Assembly: GCF_947507565.1 (NCBI RefSeq) | Contig: NC_089184.1 | Coordinates: 1,674,001 to 1,738,000 of the forward strand | Origin: Oscarella lobularis | Taxonomy: Eukaryota; Porifera; Homoscleromorpha; Homosclerophorida; Oscarellidae | DNA: 64,000 nt | Direction: 5' to 3' | Shown here: positions 48,182-60,879 of the stretch, piece by piece | Layout of the letters: every line of letters starts with the position of its first letter | Position numbering within the stretch: position 1 is the stretch's first letter | Translations under genes and position numbers: made by a program | Notes under the pieces: model-generated | What the model was told of the DNA's origin: nothing | Databases searched by the model: none | The model's input: the letters and a program-made list of their open reading frames with translations, nothing else

Positions 48182-48235
48182 AGTCTCGCGTAGCCAGACC
48201 CTTTCCCTTGAGAAAGGGTCTGGCTACGCGAGACT
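48182..48235. repeat. Perfect foldback, 24-nt arms, 6-nt loop
   Basis: Arm 48182-48205 (agtctcgcgtagccagaccc plus ttct-type end) is exactly reverse complementary to 48212-48235. A second copy at 60517-60712 has the same arms with about 150 nt of extra sequence between them, so this is probably a TIR element reduced to its ends. It lies upstream of unit F. Confidence 0.9.
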
Positions 48236-48350
48236 GTCTGGCTGTTCATTTCTACAGTATTCAATTCGATCGCCTTCTACATGTTATAGGAAAGAGGTCG
48301 GGTTTCATGTATCATCTGCCTTCTACATACGCGCGTGTATATGTGCCGGG

Positions 48351-51300
48351 TCACTTCTGTATGACAATAACTCGCGAAACTGCGGTAACCTCACCGCCGC
48401 TGTTAGTCGCCGTTGCCGTGTATCGGCCCTGGTCGGCCAACTGAATGCGCTTCACCAAAAGCGCGCCGCTTTTCCTAACGGAAAAGCGGCCGCGTCGCTC
48501 TTTTGGGGTCGATCCATCCGGCAGGGTCCATGAAACAACCGGATCAGGAGCGCCTTGTACTACGCGAGCGCGTATGACGAGTCGGTTGCCTTCGACGATA
48601 GTGACGTTTTGACCAATGTCAATAGTTGCCAAACGAGGAGGATCAAAAAACTTGGGACCGACTTTTTGAAGAAAGGAAAGAATTAAAAAATTGTAAGGAA
48701 CACCGCCAATTATTATGTCCTACTTAGAACGGTGACAGACGACGTGATGCTGTCTGAGCCGGCGCTGTTCCAAGCCGTAACTTCGTAGTCTCCCTCATTG
48801 TTCAATCCAATGTTTTTAATCACCAGAGTTCCGTTCTCGTGCACTTGAAATTGACCCGACATCTCGCCGGTATTCGCCGTTTCGCCGCCGGGAAGAGACC
48901 ACGAAAACGTCGCCGGTGGGATTCCCGGCTTGGCGAGATTCGTTTCAATCCATAGCGAATTGCCAGCGTGAATTTGGACATTTTGGCCAGCTCCAATAGC
49001 GAAATCGCCGCGGCGAATGGGCGGATTCTGTACAAACGACGGCAGAACTTTAATCTGAGGAGGCCTGTCGACTATCTCCGCCTTTCCTATATGTGTGTAT
49101 GGATATACGCGCATTAGCGGAAGAAGGATCGACGTTTCTCACGTATGACGGTAACTCGCGAAACTGCCGTATCTTCGCCGACTTCATTCGTCGCCGTCGC
49201 CGTAAACGTGCCTCCGTCGTCTAACTGAATATTATCTACTACAAGCTGGCCGTCGTCTCTCACCGAAAAACGACCGCGTCGCTCGTTCACGCCGAGAGTT
49301 GATCCATCAGGAAGGGTCCACTGAACGTCCGGATCGGGAATGCCTTTCACTACGCGAGCGCGTATGACGAGACGATTGCCTTCGATGATAAGCACATCCT
49401 GAGCAACGTCGATCGTTTGGTCTTTGTCAGAAATCGGTCGCTCAGGCTGGTCGTACCGAGGAGGATCAAAAAATTTCGGCGGAACTTTTTGAACGAAACA
49501 AAAGAGAATTAGTAGTCTGAAAAGGGAAATGAGAAAGGCATGCCTGGGCAAGGAATTCGATTGCACGGCTCCGGTGGCGGAGTCGTAGGCTTCTCAGCAC
49601 AGCAATTGGCTTCAGCTACTGTGGCACCCGAACTCGAATCGTTCCTGCATAGAACGAGTGCCGGTTTGATGCCTAAAAAACAACAAGACAATAAGGAAGG
49701 CATACAGTACATGCTCGTTCTAAATTAACCTAGTGGACCACAGGTGTGAGTACACGAGCCAATAACGACATCCCAACTATTTATTCAAAGGTCATTCTCA
49801 TTACGTGAGACAACTGCAAAGAATCACCTGTATCCTATTAAAAATATCGTATAGAAAATAGCGTATACGTCACCGTGAACGACGATACTTACGATCGACG
49901 GTGATTGTTGAAGACAGCGTGTCCGATCCTTCGGAATTGGTCGCCGTTGCGCTGTATGAACCCACGTCGCCTGGCGCTATGCCACTAACCGTAAGAAGTG
50001 TGCCGGCACCGTTGACTCGAGCGTTCCCCGAACTCTCGCCGGCGCCCAACGTCGCGCCGGACGGCAACGTCCAGACCAACGTGGGGGCTGGCGTGACGCC
50101 AGGGCCCAGCTGAGCGGTAATGACAAGACTATACCCCTCGTGAACAATGGCGTTTTGGCCCAGCAAGATGTCGACGTTGGTGCAGGGAAGTGGACGCGTT
50201 TGAACGAGAGTATCGGGTTTGGTCAACACCGGTATTGCTGACAACGTGAAAATTGCATTTAAAACCGCCGGAGAAAAATTCATCTCGACGTCTTACTTGG
50301 GCAAGGAATTCGATTGCACGGCTTCGGTAGCGGAGTCGCAGGCTTCGGATCACAGCAGTTGATCTCATCCACTGAGAGACCCGAATTGTCCTCGCATAGA
50401 ACGAGTGACGGGTTGATGCCTATAAACGACAAAACAGTAAGTAAGGTATAAAGAACACGTTGACTCGCACTTCACCGTCAGTTCCACAGGTGCGAGTACA
50501 CGAGCCAGTTACAACACGCCAACTATTCAAAAAAGGTCGTTACGTTACGTTCTGCAGACATTCGCAAAAAAATCCTTTATCACCTGAATCCTATTAAAAC
50601 GTAGCATAAATAAAAACGCTGTACATTCTATCATTCAACGGTGCTTACGTTCGACGGTAATCGTTGAATTCAGCGTCGCTGATCCTTCGGAATTGGACGC
50701 CGTTGCGATGTACAAACCCGCGTCGCCTGTCGCTATGTCAGTGACAGTCAGACGCGTGCCGGCGGCGTTGACGCGCACGTTCTCCACTCTCTCGCCGGCG
50801 CGCAGCGTCTCGCCGGAGGGCAACGTCCAGACGAACGAGGCAGCCGGTTCGGCGCCCGGTTGCAGTTGAGCGTCAATGACAAGGCGCTGTCCCTCTTTAA
50901 TGATAGCGTTTTGACCCAACGAGATGCTGAGATTTTCACAGGGAATTGGAAAGATTTGAACAAGAGGTTCGGGCATGACAAACACGGGTGGCACTGACGG
51001 ACGCAACAGTTGCATTTACAGAGAAACTCATCTATATGTCTTACCTGGACAAGGAATTCGATTGCACGGCTCCGGTGGCGGCTGAACAGGCTTTATCAAA
51101 TGGCCGCAGTTTACTTCGTCCACAGTCCTTGCATTAGCATCAATACATATGACGAGTGAAGGCTTAACACCTAAAAGATTTCAACAATGCTTAGCAAACC
51201 GTAATACATGTAAGGTTGTCACAATTATCAGCAGAGTAAAGGCGGCGTTATTATTATTACTATACGTATCTGAATAAATATACCAAATGTAATGTGATTA

Positions 51301-54300
51301 GGCCGCTCTCAATTCGAATATCTTCTCGCTCTTTGGAGGGAGGAGAAGCAGGATTAGGTGGTGCAAGACGTACCTTCTGGTCGACAAGTATGCGTGCACG
51401 ACCCAACAATAACGTCATACCTAAAAAACAAAGTGAGGGCTTGTTCACCAGAAAAAATGCTGACGTACCGAAAACCTAAAAGAAAAAAGAACGTCATGAC
51501 TAACGCGAGACAGACAATCTGTCACTTACTTCTCACTGTCACCGTCGTACTTCCCGTCACCGAACCGGCTCGATTCGTCGCCGTCACCGTATACACTCCT
51601 TCATCCCCCAGTTCAATGTTAGTCACCTCGAGCGATCCGTTGGCTAGCGCTCGATATCTCCCCGACGTCTGGCCGGGCGAGAGAGACGAGCCGTCGGGAA
51701 GCGACCACGAGATCGACGCGGGCGGCGTTGCCGCCGTCAACTCGGCGTTAACGAGAAGTCGCCGACCTGCGAGGATAAAAACGTCTTGATTGACGTCAAT
51801 TGAGAAGTCCTCATTGGGTATCGGCGACGGTTCGTCGAGCGGCTCAACCGACTTCAAAACAGGCGGTTCTGTTAACAAACAGAGAATTGTTACGACGTCA
51901 AACATGATATTGCGTTCTCACCGACGACCGTCACTTGCGATCGTCCTGTTGTCGATCCGGCATCGTTTGTCGCCGTGGCGACAAACATTCCACCGTCTCC
52001 CACCTGCATATTGCTTGCCGTCAGTCGACGTCCATTGGGCGACACGCGATAACGACCGGATCGTTCGCCGGCGCCGAGAGTCCCTCCGTCCGGGAGCGTC
52101 CAGACCACTGTCGGATTAGGCGATCCCTCCGTCACGACGGCGTCAATCACGAGTTCATTTCCCGAACGGATAAGAATGTTTTGACCCAGTTCAATCGATT
52201 GATCGATGTTACGAATGGGGTCGGTCTGAGCCGGTGGCGTAGGCGGAGTTCGGAATACGGGAGGCTCTATGAAAATACGAGTCAGAAGAGAAAAGAACGA
52301 CTTCGGTTCGGTCTACCTATGACGGTCACCGCAGTCGTCCCCGTTGCAGTTCCCACTTCGTTTTCTGCCGTGGCTACGTACGATCCCCTGTCTGAGTCCT
52401 GTATTCCCTGGATCGTCAGCCGCGTTCCGTTGGACGAAACGCTGACCCTGTCCGACGATTCGCCTGCTGACAAGGTCGTGCCGTCCGGCAATGTCCACGT
52501 GATTGTCGGAGTAGGAAGGCCAGAAATGACCTGGGCATCGATTGTTAGCTGATTATCTTTGAGTATCGTCACGTTTTGTCCGAGAGTGACGGACCAATCG
52601 CCGTCGCGGACAGGGAACGTTTGATCGAGAGGATTAGGAGTTGCAAATACCGGCGGTTCTACGTAGAAGGTAAGGCATGCTTTTCCTTAGAAATTGCTAC
52701 TAACCAGGACATGGAATTCGATTGCATGGCTCAGGTAAAGGCTGCAGAGGTCGAGTAGCTGAGTTGCAGTTAACTGCGTCATCAGTTCTCCCTTCTAATT
52801 CGTCTCGACACAGTAGCAAAAATGGAGTAATGCCTTAGAAGCAAAAGTAATAATAGTGCAGTTGATCGTTTATTAACTCACCTTGATCCCCACATGTGTG
52901 AGTGCAAGATCCTCTGATCGTCTCCCAACTAAACACCAATTGCTCTCAAAACTGCCAACTTCAATTCCATAGAACTTACTTGAATACTAGAAAAGAAGAA
53001 AATCACATTACGGATCTCGTTCAACGACAAAGCGATTTACTCACGAAGAACTTTGAGCGTCGTCGACGCGGTGTCCGTTCCTTGCGAATTCGTCGCCGTC
53101 ACCGTGTACGTGCCGTCGTCGCTGCGTCGAACGTCGTCGATGCGAAGAGCGCCGTTCTGCGTGACTCGGACGCCGTTCGACGTCTCGCCGGGGCCGAGCT
53201 TCGAGCCGTTGGGAAGCGTCCACTCGATCGACGGATCCGGCACGCAGCCGACGACGATCCTCGAGTTGACTCTCATCGATTGACCCTGATGCATACTTAC
53301 GTTTTGACCGGCGTCGATGGTAAAACCTTGATACGGAACAGTGTCTGGCTGCACCAAAGGATCGGCTTCAAAGATCATGGGCGGCTCTAAACTAAGACAA
53401 TGCAAAGGAAATAGGCAAAGGGGAATAAAGACAGCTCTAACCGGGACAGCAAGGATTGTCCGGCACGCACGGTCGCGGTGACGGCAGCTCGGGCTTATCG
53501 AGATGCAGGCAATTGCTGTCGTCGACTACAGCTCCTCCGCTCTTGACGTTACTGCAAAAAATCGAAGCGCTTTGCGTTCCTAGATAATTAAATGTCGCCC
53601 CACGTGAACGATAGATAACAATTCATTGAATGAAATCGTCTACCTGGTCCGCACGTCGCTGAACAATCGCTCCAGACAGTATTCCACCTACAGGGAAGAC
53701 AGGCCGTATACAAGAGAACAATTGAAGAACAAATTAGACGCACACCTGTAGCCTGCAATGCAAAAAGGAAGCTTAGCAAAAATAAACAGAAACCCCCCCC
53801 ACAGCGTCCTACTTAGAACGGTGACGGTCGACGTGATTCTGTCTGAGCCGGCGCTGTTCGAAGCCGTAACTTCGTAGTCGCCCTCATCGCCCAATCCAAT
53901 GTTTGTAATCGCAAGAGTTCCGTTGTTGTGCACTTGAAATCGACCCGACGTCTCGCCGGCATTCACCGTTTCGCCGCCGGGAAGCGACCACGAAAACGTC
54001 GCCGTTGGATTTCCCATCTCGTCCATATTCACATCGATCCACAGGGAATTGTTGGCGTGGATTTGCACATTTTGGCCAGCTACAATAGCGTTATTGCCGC
54101 CGAGAATGGGTGGATTCTGTACGAGCGGCTGTGGAACCGCGATCACGGGCGGCTCTGGAGAAAAAAGGTCCTTGGAGAGAATCAAGGAAGTGCATCCGTG
54201 GGAAGTCACCTGTGCAGTTGATTCTGTTGCAAGGCATCGGAGCTTGGTAAGGCGGCCTCGTATTTGGATCACAGTTGACCTCGTCGACAGTCCCGCTTGG

Positions 54301-54924
54301 ACCAACGCAGACAATAAGGGACGGTTTGACGCCTGAGAAGATGCGCGTTGTCAACGTGGGAAAGGATAGGAGAGGAGCTAAGGCTACCGTCCGGTCCGCA
54401 AGTGTGGGTGCACGAACCAACGATTCTCATCCATCTTCAGGGCACACAAAGGAACAATGTTAATTTCGTCGTCTTTGTCTCTAACCCTCACTTTCACCTG
54501 AAGATCCCGAATGTGTACGGCTCTGGAGAAAAAAGGTCCTTTGGAGATAATCAAGAAAGGGCATTGTGGGAAGTCACCTTTCACGGGTTTGCATGGGCAG
54601 GGCGCCGGAGCTCCGTCAGGCTTCGTAACTGGATCGCAGTTTATTTCGTCGACAGGACTACCATTTGGACCAACGCAAATGATAATGCACACTCTGACGC
54701 CTGAGAAGACGCGCGTTTTAACGTGGGAAAGGAGAGGAGAGCACAAGGCTACCGCAAGGGTGGGTGCACGAACAAGTTTTCCTCCATCTTTCGGTCACAC
54801 AAAGGAACACGGTTATCAACTCCGTCGTCTTTGTCTCTAACTCTCGCTTTTACCTGTATTGAGCTGATGTGTGCCCGACGAGTCCGAAAGCAAGTAGAGC
54901 AGCTAAAGACCAGAACAACGTCAT
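48351..54924 (-). CDS. Array unit E: long secreted TSP1/Ig protein without PLAC
   Basis: Signal peptide MTLFWSLAALLAFGLVGHTS at 54924. Then a TSP1 with a shortened first half (54730-54770; WRKTCSCTHPC), a second TSP1 (54390-54440 plus 54210-54330), Ig (about 53818-54160), TSP1, Ig (53040-53391), TSP1, three consecutive Ig (52318-52660, 51920-52266, 51532-51868), TSP1, Ig (50650-50999), TSP1, Ig (49894-50238), TSP1, Ig (49140-49487), Ig (48725-49085) and a terminal Ig ending with TGA at 48351 (YTATATNSGGEVTAVSRVIV). The middle part is a near-identical copy of the middle of unit G. It lacks the TSP1-rich and PLAC end and appears to be a complete secreted protein. Exon ends are approximate. Confidence 0.72.
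49093..53815. repeat. Segmental duplication, copy 2 (inside unit E)
   Basis: Partner of 40040-45480. Introns are as similar as exons, so the copy is recent or has been homogenised by gene conversion. It lacks one TSP1-Ig module relative to copy 1. Confidence 0.9.
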
Positions 54925-55269
54925 AGCTGCTTCGAAGAGTCTTTCACGTTCTTTTGTGAAAGGATAAAAAGAGTTCTTATTGCATTAGCTTGATCTCCAA
55001 TCGATGAACGGGATTTGCTAATTTCATTATCTTACACCACAAAGTCTTCTACATACATGTACATGTATATTGCCTACTAGCATGAGAACTCTGTCACTAA
55101 CGTCGATGTGCGTTGTCCTAGGAGTTGGGGTCGAGTGTCTAGATCTGCCTATCACACTGCGTATATGTTATACATGCAACAGCTCGCGTGTGTCACTCAA
55201 TCCGGCGGACACTGTCACCATAGATGAAATAGAGAATTCTCTATTTAATCTATGCTGTTACTGACCTTT

Positions 55270-55968
55270 CATTCAATGAAATCGTGTACCTGGTTCGCAC
55301 GTCGCTGAACAATCGCTCCAGATAGTATTCCACCTAGGGAAGACAGACCGTATACAATTGAAAAACAAATTAGACACATACAGTACCTGTAGCCTATCCA
55401 ATGTAACGTTTGAAATGAACACTTTTACAGGGTTCTGTTTATCGTTAATTTGCGATGGACCCGACTTCTCTCTGGAATTTAGCCGGGAAGCGACCACAAG
55501 AACGTCGCTGGCGCGGAAATCCCGGCTTGGTGAGATACGTTCGAATCCATAGGGAATTGCCAGCGTGGATGCGGACATTTACACCAATCGCCGCCGCCGC
55601 GAATGGGATTCCGTACAGACGACGGCGGAACCTCGACCATGGACGGCTCTGGAGAAAAAAGGTCCTTTGGAGAGAATCAAGGAAGTGCGAAGTCACCTGG
55701 GCACGGGATTCTGTTGCAAGGCTCCGTACCTGGATTACATTCACAACCTCGTCAACAGTACCGCTTGGACCAGGGATACTAGTATCCTTGCTTGGACCAA
55801 AGCAGAAAATAAGGGACGGTACGATTCTTCTCCATCTTTAGGGCAAAGGAACGTTGTTTTCAACTCCGTCGTCTTTGTCTCTAACTCTCGCTTTCAGCTG
55901 AATCGAGCTGTTGCGTGCCCGACCAGTCCGAAAGCAAGTAGAGCAGCCAAAGACCAGAACAACGACAT
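55270..55968 (-). pseudogene. Array unit D: broken short copy
   Basis: A signal-peptide exon starts at 55968 (MSLFWSLAALLAFGLVGHAT), but the splice donor that reads GTGAAAG in the other units is CTGAAAG here, so the frame runs into a stop. The first TSP1 half-exon is fused by deletion to the second half, the Ig exon is truncated and rearranged (about 55450-55690), and a last TSP1 half (WNTIWSDCSATCEP) remains near 55290-55335. It is a remnant of a unit like A or B. The host-gene family is otherwise intact on both sides. Confidence 0.75.
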
Positions 55969-56246
55969 AGCTGCCGTCATAGCTCTTCGAAGCCAGGCCC
56001 TCCTCCCAGTTAATATCACCAGTGAATTTAGATCTCCAATGGATGAACGGGATTTGCTAATTTTATTTTCTTGCACCACAGATATACATGTCTATGTATA
56101 TTATCTATCATTGCCTACTAGCATGAGAACTCTGTCGCTAACGTCGATATGCGTTGTCCTAGGAATTGGGATCGAGTCTCTAGATCTGCCTATGTTATAC
56201 ATGCAACAGCTCGCGTGAGACGAGTCACTCAATCCGGCGGACACTG

Positions 56247-56618
56247 TCACGGTATGACGACAGTAACTAGCGAAACTGCCGTAACGTTACCGACTCTGTT
56301 AGTCGCCGTTGCCGTGTATCGGCCCTTGTCATCGGACTGAATGCGTTTCACCTCGAGTGTGCCGTTTCTTTTAACGAAAATGTGACCGTGTCGCTCTTTC
56401 ACGTTTAGGATTGATCCATCCGGCAGGGTCCACGAAACGATCGGATCAGGAGTGCCTTGCAATAGGTGAGCGCGTATGAAGAGACGGTCGCCTTCCGTGA
56501 TGACGACTTTCTGACCAATGTCAATTGTCGTGAACAAAGGGGATCAAAAAATTTCGGAAGAACTGTTTGAAGAAAGACCAGAATTAGAAAATTATAAGGA
56601 AGATCGAAGCAGCATGCC
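56247..56618 (-). pseudogene. Orphan terminal Ig exon of an array unit, cut by the assembly gap
   Basis: 56247-56540 codes an Ig-like domain (VVITEGDRLFIRAHLLQGTP, DPIVSWTLPDGSILNV, GRYTATATNRVGNVTAV) ending with TGA, nearly identical to the last Ig of unit A (62281-62600). A one-base change near its 5' end shifts the lead-in relative to unit A. Sequence identity continues up to 56618, where the run of N begins. The rest of this unit is either missing from the assembly or was never there, so pseudogene status is uncertain. Confidence 0.55.
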
Positions 56619-56818
56619 NNNNNNNNNNNNNNNNNNNNNNNNNNNNNNNNNNNNNNNNNNNNNNNNNNNNNNNNNNNNNNNNNNNNNNNNNNNNNNNNNN
56701 NNNNNNNNNNNNNNNNNNNNNNNNNNNNNNNNNNNNNNNNNNNNNNNNNNNNNNNNNNNNNNNNNNNNNNNNNNNNNNNNNNNNNNNNNNNNNNNNNNNN
56801 NNNNNNNNNNNNNNNNNN
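56619..56818. other. Assembly gap of 200 N
   Basis: Exactly 200 unresolved bases. Left of it the sequence matches unit A up to the point corresponding to 62645; right of it the sequence is unrelated, so the true gap may be larger and hide array sequence. Confidence 0.99.
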
Positions 56819-58127
56819 TACATTGCCGTCTACTTCATTTACACGGCAAATAGAGTGAGTCTCGCCGAGTACAAATAATAATAATGGAGCCGACCACCGC
56901 AGTTGTACGGGTGGAGCCCCTATAACGAAGGAGGGAGGCTCTCTCAAACGTGATCTTAGGGCCGGAAGTGTCTGTCTGTCTGTCTGTATGGGCCGTCTGT
57001 ATGTCTGTTTCGTCACGCTCGGTATTATGACGTAACTTAAAAACCCGTTTTTTCGTACAGCGCATGCGCGACAAAGGGCCCAAAACGGTGCCCCAAAAAA
57101 GGCGATTTACGACGCGAATAAAGCGTTTTTTCTTTCATAAACGGAAAAAATGCTTAGAAACCCTTATTTCCAATTGATCTGTGCTATTTTCCGTGTTATA
57201 AATGCCCTGAGAAGCCGAAACGACAGTTTTGATTGTCACGCTCTGACGTCACAATCAAAAGTATCCACTCATGCCGTATGTGCGTGGGTTATGTACGTGT
57301 GTACGGGTAACAGGAAATATGACCCGTACACAAGTTTACACATTCCGTACACATGCATAGGTCCTCCTCAAATACAGAATACAGAGCACATTATCAAATA
57401 CACTACGTCAGAAAAGCGCCTAATTAGGAAAACATTGCAATCATGCAAGTATTTACAGTATGTAGGTAGGAGTGAGCTGTAGTAGCTAACGGCTGTAAGG
57501 ACCACGTGAAAATGTGACAACATAAAAAATTATGACGTCACACTATGGTAGGCACTCTCGTACGGTAAGCGGTGGGAGGCTCTGCATGATGGCAACACGG
57601 TGAACACCGGGCCATCATTCTCTAGTAATTAAAATATTTGTACAATTTTACCTAGTCGGTTGCAAGAAATCGCATTCTAATGGCCGGTTTTGTCGGCTGT
57701 TCTCTTCTCACCTACGCCACATATGTCAACTCCGTGTCGCGGGAATCAGAAATTTTTCAAATGGGATTCACGCGCAATGTATGTGCGTTCTCATGTTTGC
57801 GAAGACGATCTCGCAAGAGAAAGTGGTTTTGTTGTGGAAACAGGATTGCGCATGCTCAAAAAGCCTCACGTATCGGTCCGATCGCCGGTCCGCTGCAAGA
57901 TTCGTCTGCTAGTAAGCGTTTCTATTAAATTAGATTCCTGTCCTACGGTACTTCATTTGGTGTCATCACGCCGTCGCTCCCCCGCGGATGTATCAATGCA
58001 AACAGCGCCTTAGGACGTGGAATCGATTGCATATGATCTATGAGTTGACTATGATGGGTAAAGGGGTCGAGTCTCTATCATCTGCCTTCCACATGCAGTG
58101 ATACATGCAACAGCACGCGGCCCGAGG
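56819..58127. other. Non-genic insert in the array and 3' flank of unit C
   Basis: 56819-57680 is unrelated to the array, with a short tgtc/tgta-rich tract (about 56970-57010) and small palindromic stretches (for example around tgacgtcacaatcaaaa at 57245). No coding frame is supported. From about 57790 the sequence matches the 3' flank of unit F (46535 onward). Confidence 0.55.
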
Positions 58128-60370
58128 TCACTTCGGTATGACAATCACTCGCGAAACTGCCGTAACCTCGCCGACGCTGTTAGTCGCCGTTGCTCTGTAT
58201 CGACCCCGGTCGGCCAACTGAATGCGCTTCACTACAAGCGTGCCGCCTTTCCTAACCGAAAACCGGTTGCCTCGCTCTTTTGGGGTCGATCCATCTGGCA
58301 GGGTCCATGAAACAACCGGATCAGGAGTGCCGTTTACGCGAGCGCGTATGACGAGACGGCTGCCTTCGATGATAGCGACTTTCTGACCAATGTCAAATGT
58401 CGCGAAAGGGGGAGGATCGACGAACTTGGGACTGAAGGCTTTTTGAAGAGAGAAAAGAATTAACGTTCCTCGGAGAGAATCAAGGAAGTGCATCGGGAGA
58501 AGTCACCTTCGCATGGGAATCTCTCCGGAGCTTGGTAAGGCGGCTTCGTATTTGGATCACAGTTGACCTCGTCGACGGTACTGCTGTTTGGACCAACGCA
58601 GATAATGAGAGACGGGCTGAAGCCTGAGAAGACGCGCGTTGTTAACGTGGGAAAGGAGAGGAGAGTACAAGGCTACCCATCGGTCCGCAAGTGTGGGTGC
58701 ACGATCCTCTGATTATCTCCCAACTAAACACCAATTGCTTTCAAAACTGCCAACTTCAATTCCACAGAGCTTACTTGAATACTAGAAAAGAAGAAAATCA
58801 CATCACGGATCTCGTTCGACAACAAAGCGATTCACTCACGAAGAACTTTGAGCGTCGTCGACGCGGTGTCCGTTCCTTGCGAATTCGTCGCCGTCACCGT
58901 ATACGTGCCGTCGTCGCTGCGTCGAACGTCGTTGATGAGAAGAGCGCCGTTCGGCGTGACTCTGACGCCGTTTGACGTCTCCCCGGGGCCAAGCTTCGAG
59001 CCGTCGGGAAGCGTCCACTTGATCGACGGATCCGGCACGCCGCCGACGATCCTCGCATTGACTCTCAGCGATTGACCCTGATGGATGCTCACGTTTTGAC
59101 CGGCGTCGATGGTGAAACCTTGATATTGTTGCACCAAGGGATCGGCTTTGAAGATCATGGGCGGCTCTAAACTAAGACAATGCAAAGGAAATCGGCGAAG
59201 AGAAATAAAGACAGCTCTAACCGGGACAGGGAGAATTGTCCGGCACGCACGGTCGCGGTGACGGCAGCTCAGGCCTATTGAGATGCTGGCAATTGCTGTC
59301 GTCGACTACAGTTCCTCCGCTCTTGACGTTAATGCAAAAAATCGAAGCGCTTTGCGTTCCTAGATAATTAAATGTCGCCCCACGTGAACGATGGATGACC
59401 ATTCATAGAATGAAATCGTCTACCTGGTGGTCCGCACGTCGCTGAACAATCGCTCCAGACAGTATTCCACCTACAGGGAAGACAGGCCGTATACAAGAGA
59501 ACAATTGAAGAACAAATTAGACGCACACCTGTAGCCTGCAATGCAAAAAGGAAGTTTAGCAAAAAATAAACAGAAACCCCCGGTCCCCCCACGGCGTCCT
59601 ACTTAGAACGATGACAGTCGACGTGATGCTGTCGGAGCCGTCGCTGTTCGAAGCCGTAACTTCGTAGTCGCCCTCATCGCCCAATCCGATGTTTGTAATC
59701 ACAAGAGTTCCGTTGTTGTGCACTTGTAATCGACCCGACGTCTCGCCGGCATTCACCGTTTCGCCGCCGGGAAGCGACCACGAAAACATCGCCGTTGGAA
59801 TTCCCGGCTTGGCCATATTCACATCGATCCATAGGGAATTGTTGGCGTGGATTTGCACATTTTGGCCAGCTACAATAGCGTTATTGCCGCCGGGAATGGG
59901 TGGATTCTGTACGAGCGGCTGTGGACCCGCGATCATGGGCCCCTCTGGATAAAAAAGGTCCTTGGAGAGAATCAAGGAAGTGCATCCGTGGGAAATCACC
60001 TGTGCATGGGAATCTGTTGCAAGGCTCCGGAGCTTGGTAAGGCGGCTTCGTATTTCGATCACAGTTGACCTCGTCGACGGTTCCGCTTGGGCCAAAGCAG
60101 ATAATAAGGGACGGTTTGACGCCTGAGAAGATGCGCGTTGTTAACGTGGGAAAGGAGAGGAGAGTAGAAGGCTACCCATCGGTCCGCAAGTGTAGGTGCA
60201 CGAACCAACGACTCTTCTCCATCTTTAGGGCACACAAAGGAACATTGTTTTCAACTCTCGTCGTTTGTCTCTAACTCTCGCTTTCACCTGAATTCAGCTG
60301 GTGATTGAGCTGTTGCGTGCCCGACGAGTCCGAAAGCGAGAAGAGCAACCAAAGACCAGAACAAAGTCAT
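58128..60370 (-). CDS. Array unit C: secreted TSP1-Ig-TSP1-Ig-TSP1-Ig protein
   Basis: Signal peptide MTLFWSLVALLAFGLVGHAT at 60370, with a slightly longer end (AQSPAEFR) than its paralogues. Then TSP1 (half-exons about 60175-60225 and 59990-60120), Ig (about 59608-59945), TSP1 (59432-59475 and 59219-59360), Ig (58837-59170), TSP1 (58675-58725 and 58505-58635) and a final Ig (58131-58440) ending at TGA 58128. The TSP1 second half before the last Ig has lost a few residues around the Cys-Asn-Arg segment. Complete open structure, predicted secreted. Exon ends approximate. Confidence 0.72.
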
Positions 60371-60516
60371 AGCTCTTTCAGTCTTTAAGTCTCTTTGTGA
60401 AAGGGGCCCTTATTGCATTAGCTTGATCTCCAATCGGTGAACGGGATTCGCTGATTTCATCCATCTTGCACCACGGAAGTGCGTTCGTCCGTGAAAACGG
60501 ATCCAGTGACAGACTT

Positions 60517-60712
60517 AGTCTCGCGTAGCCAGACCCTTGGTGCTTTGGCAGTGACCTTCACTAACTGCATCTAACTTCGTCTCACACATACCCCTTCCCT
60601 CTTTTACATTTTCGTTGGTCGTAATAGTCTGCCCTTACCCGTTCTGTCTAACCCACCCCTTCATTTATGTTTACCGATAATATACTAACTTGAGAAAGGG
60701 TCTGGCTACAAG
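60517..60712. repeat. TIR element, longer copy of the 48182 foldback
   Basis: Left arm agtctcgcgtagccagaccc at 60517 and right arm gaaagggtctggctac at about 60694-60709 enclose about 150 nt not present at 48182. It lies at the equivalent place upstream of unit C. Confidence 0.75.
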
Positions 60713-60879
60713 AGTGTGACAGACTGGCTGTTCATTTCTACAGTATTCAATTCGATTGCCTTCTACATATTATATATAGCATGATATCTCTGTCGCCAAC
60801 ATCGATACTAGGAACTGGGAAAGGAGTCGGGCTTCATGTATCATCTGCCTTCTACATACGCGTGTGTATGGGTGCCGGG

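Noticed and set aside
56819-57680. Retroelement or other autonomous mobile element inside the array
   Set aside because: No reverse transcriptase, integrase, transposase or paired long terminal repeats could be recognised, only short palindromes and a simple repeat.
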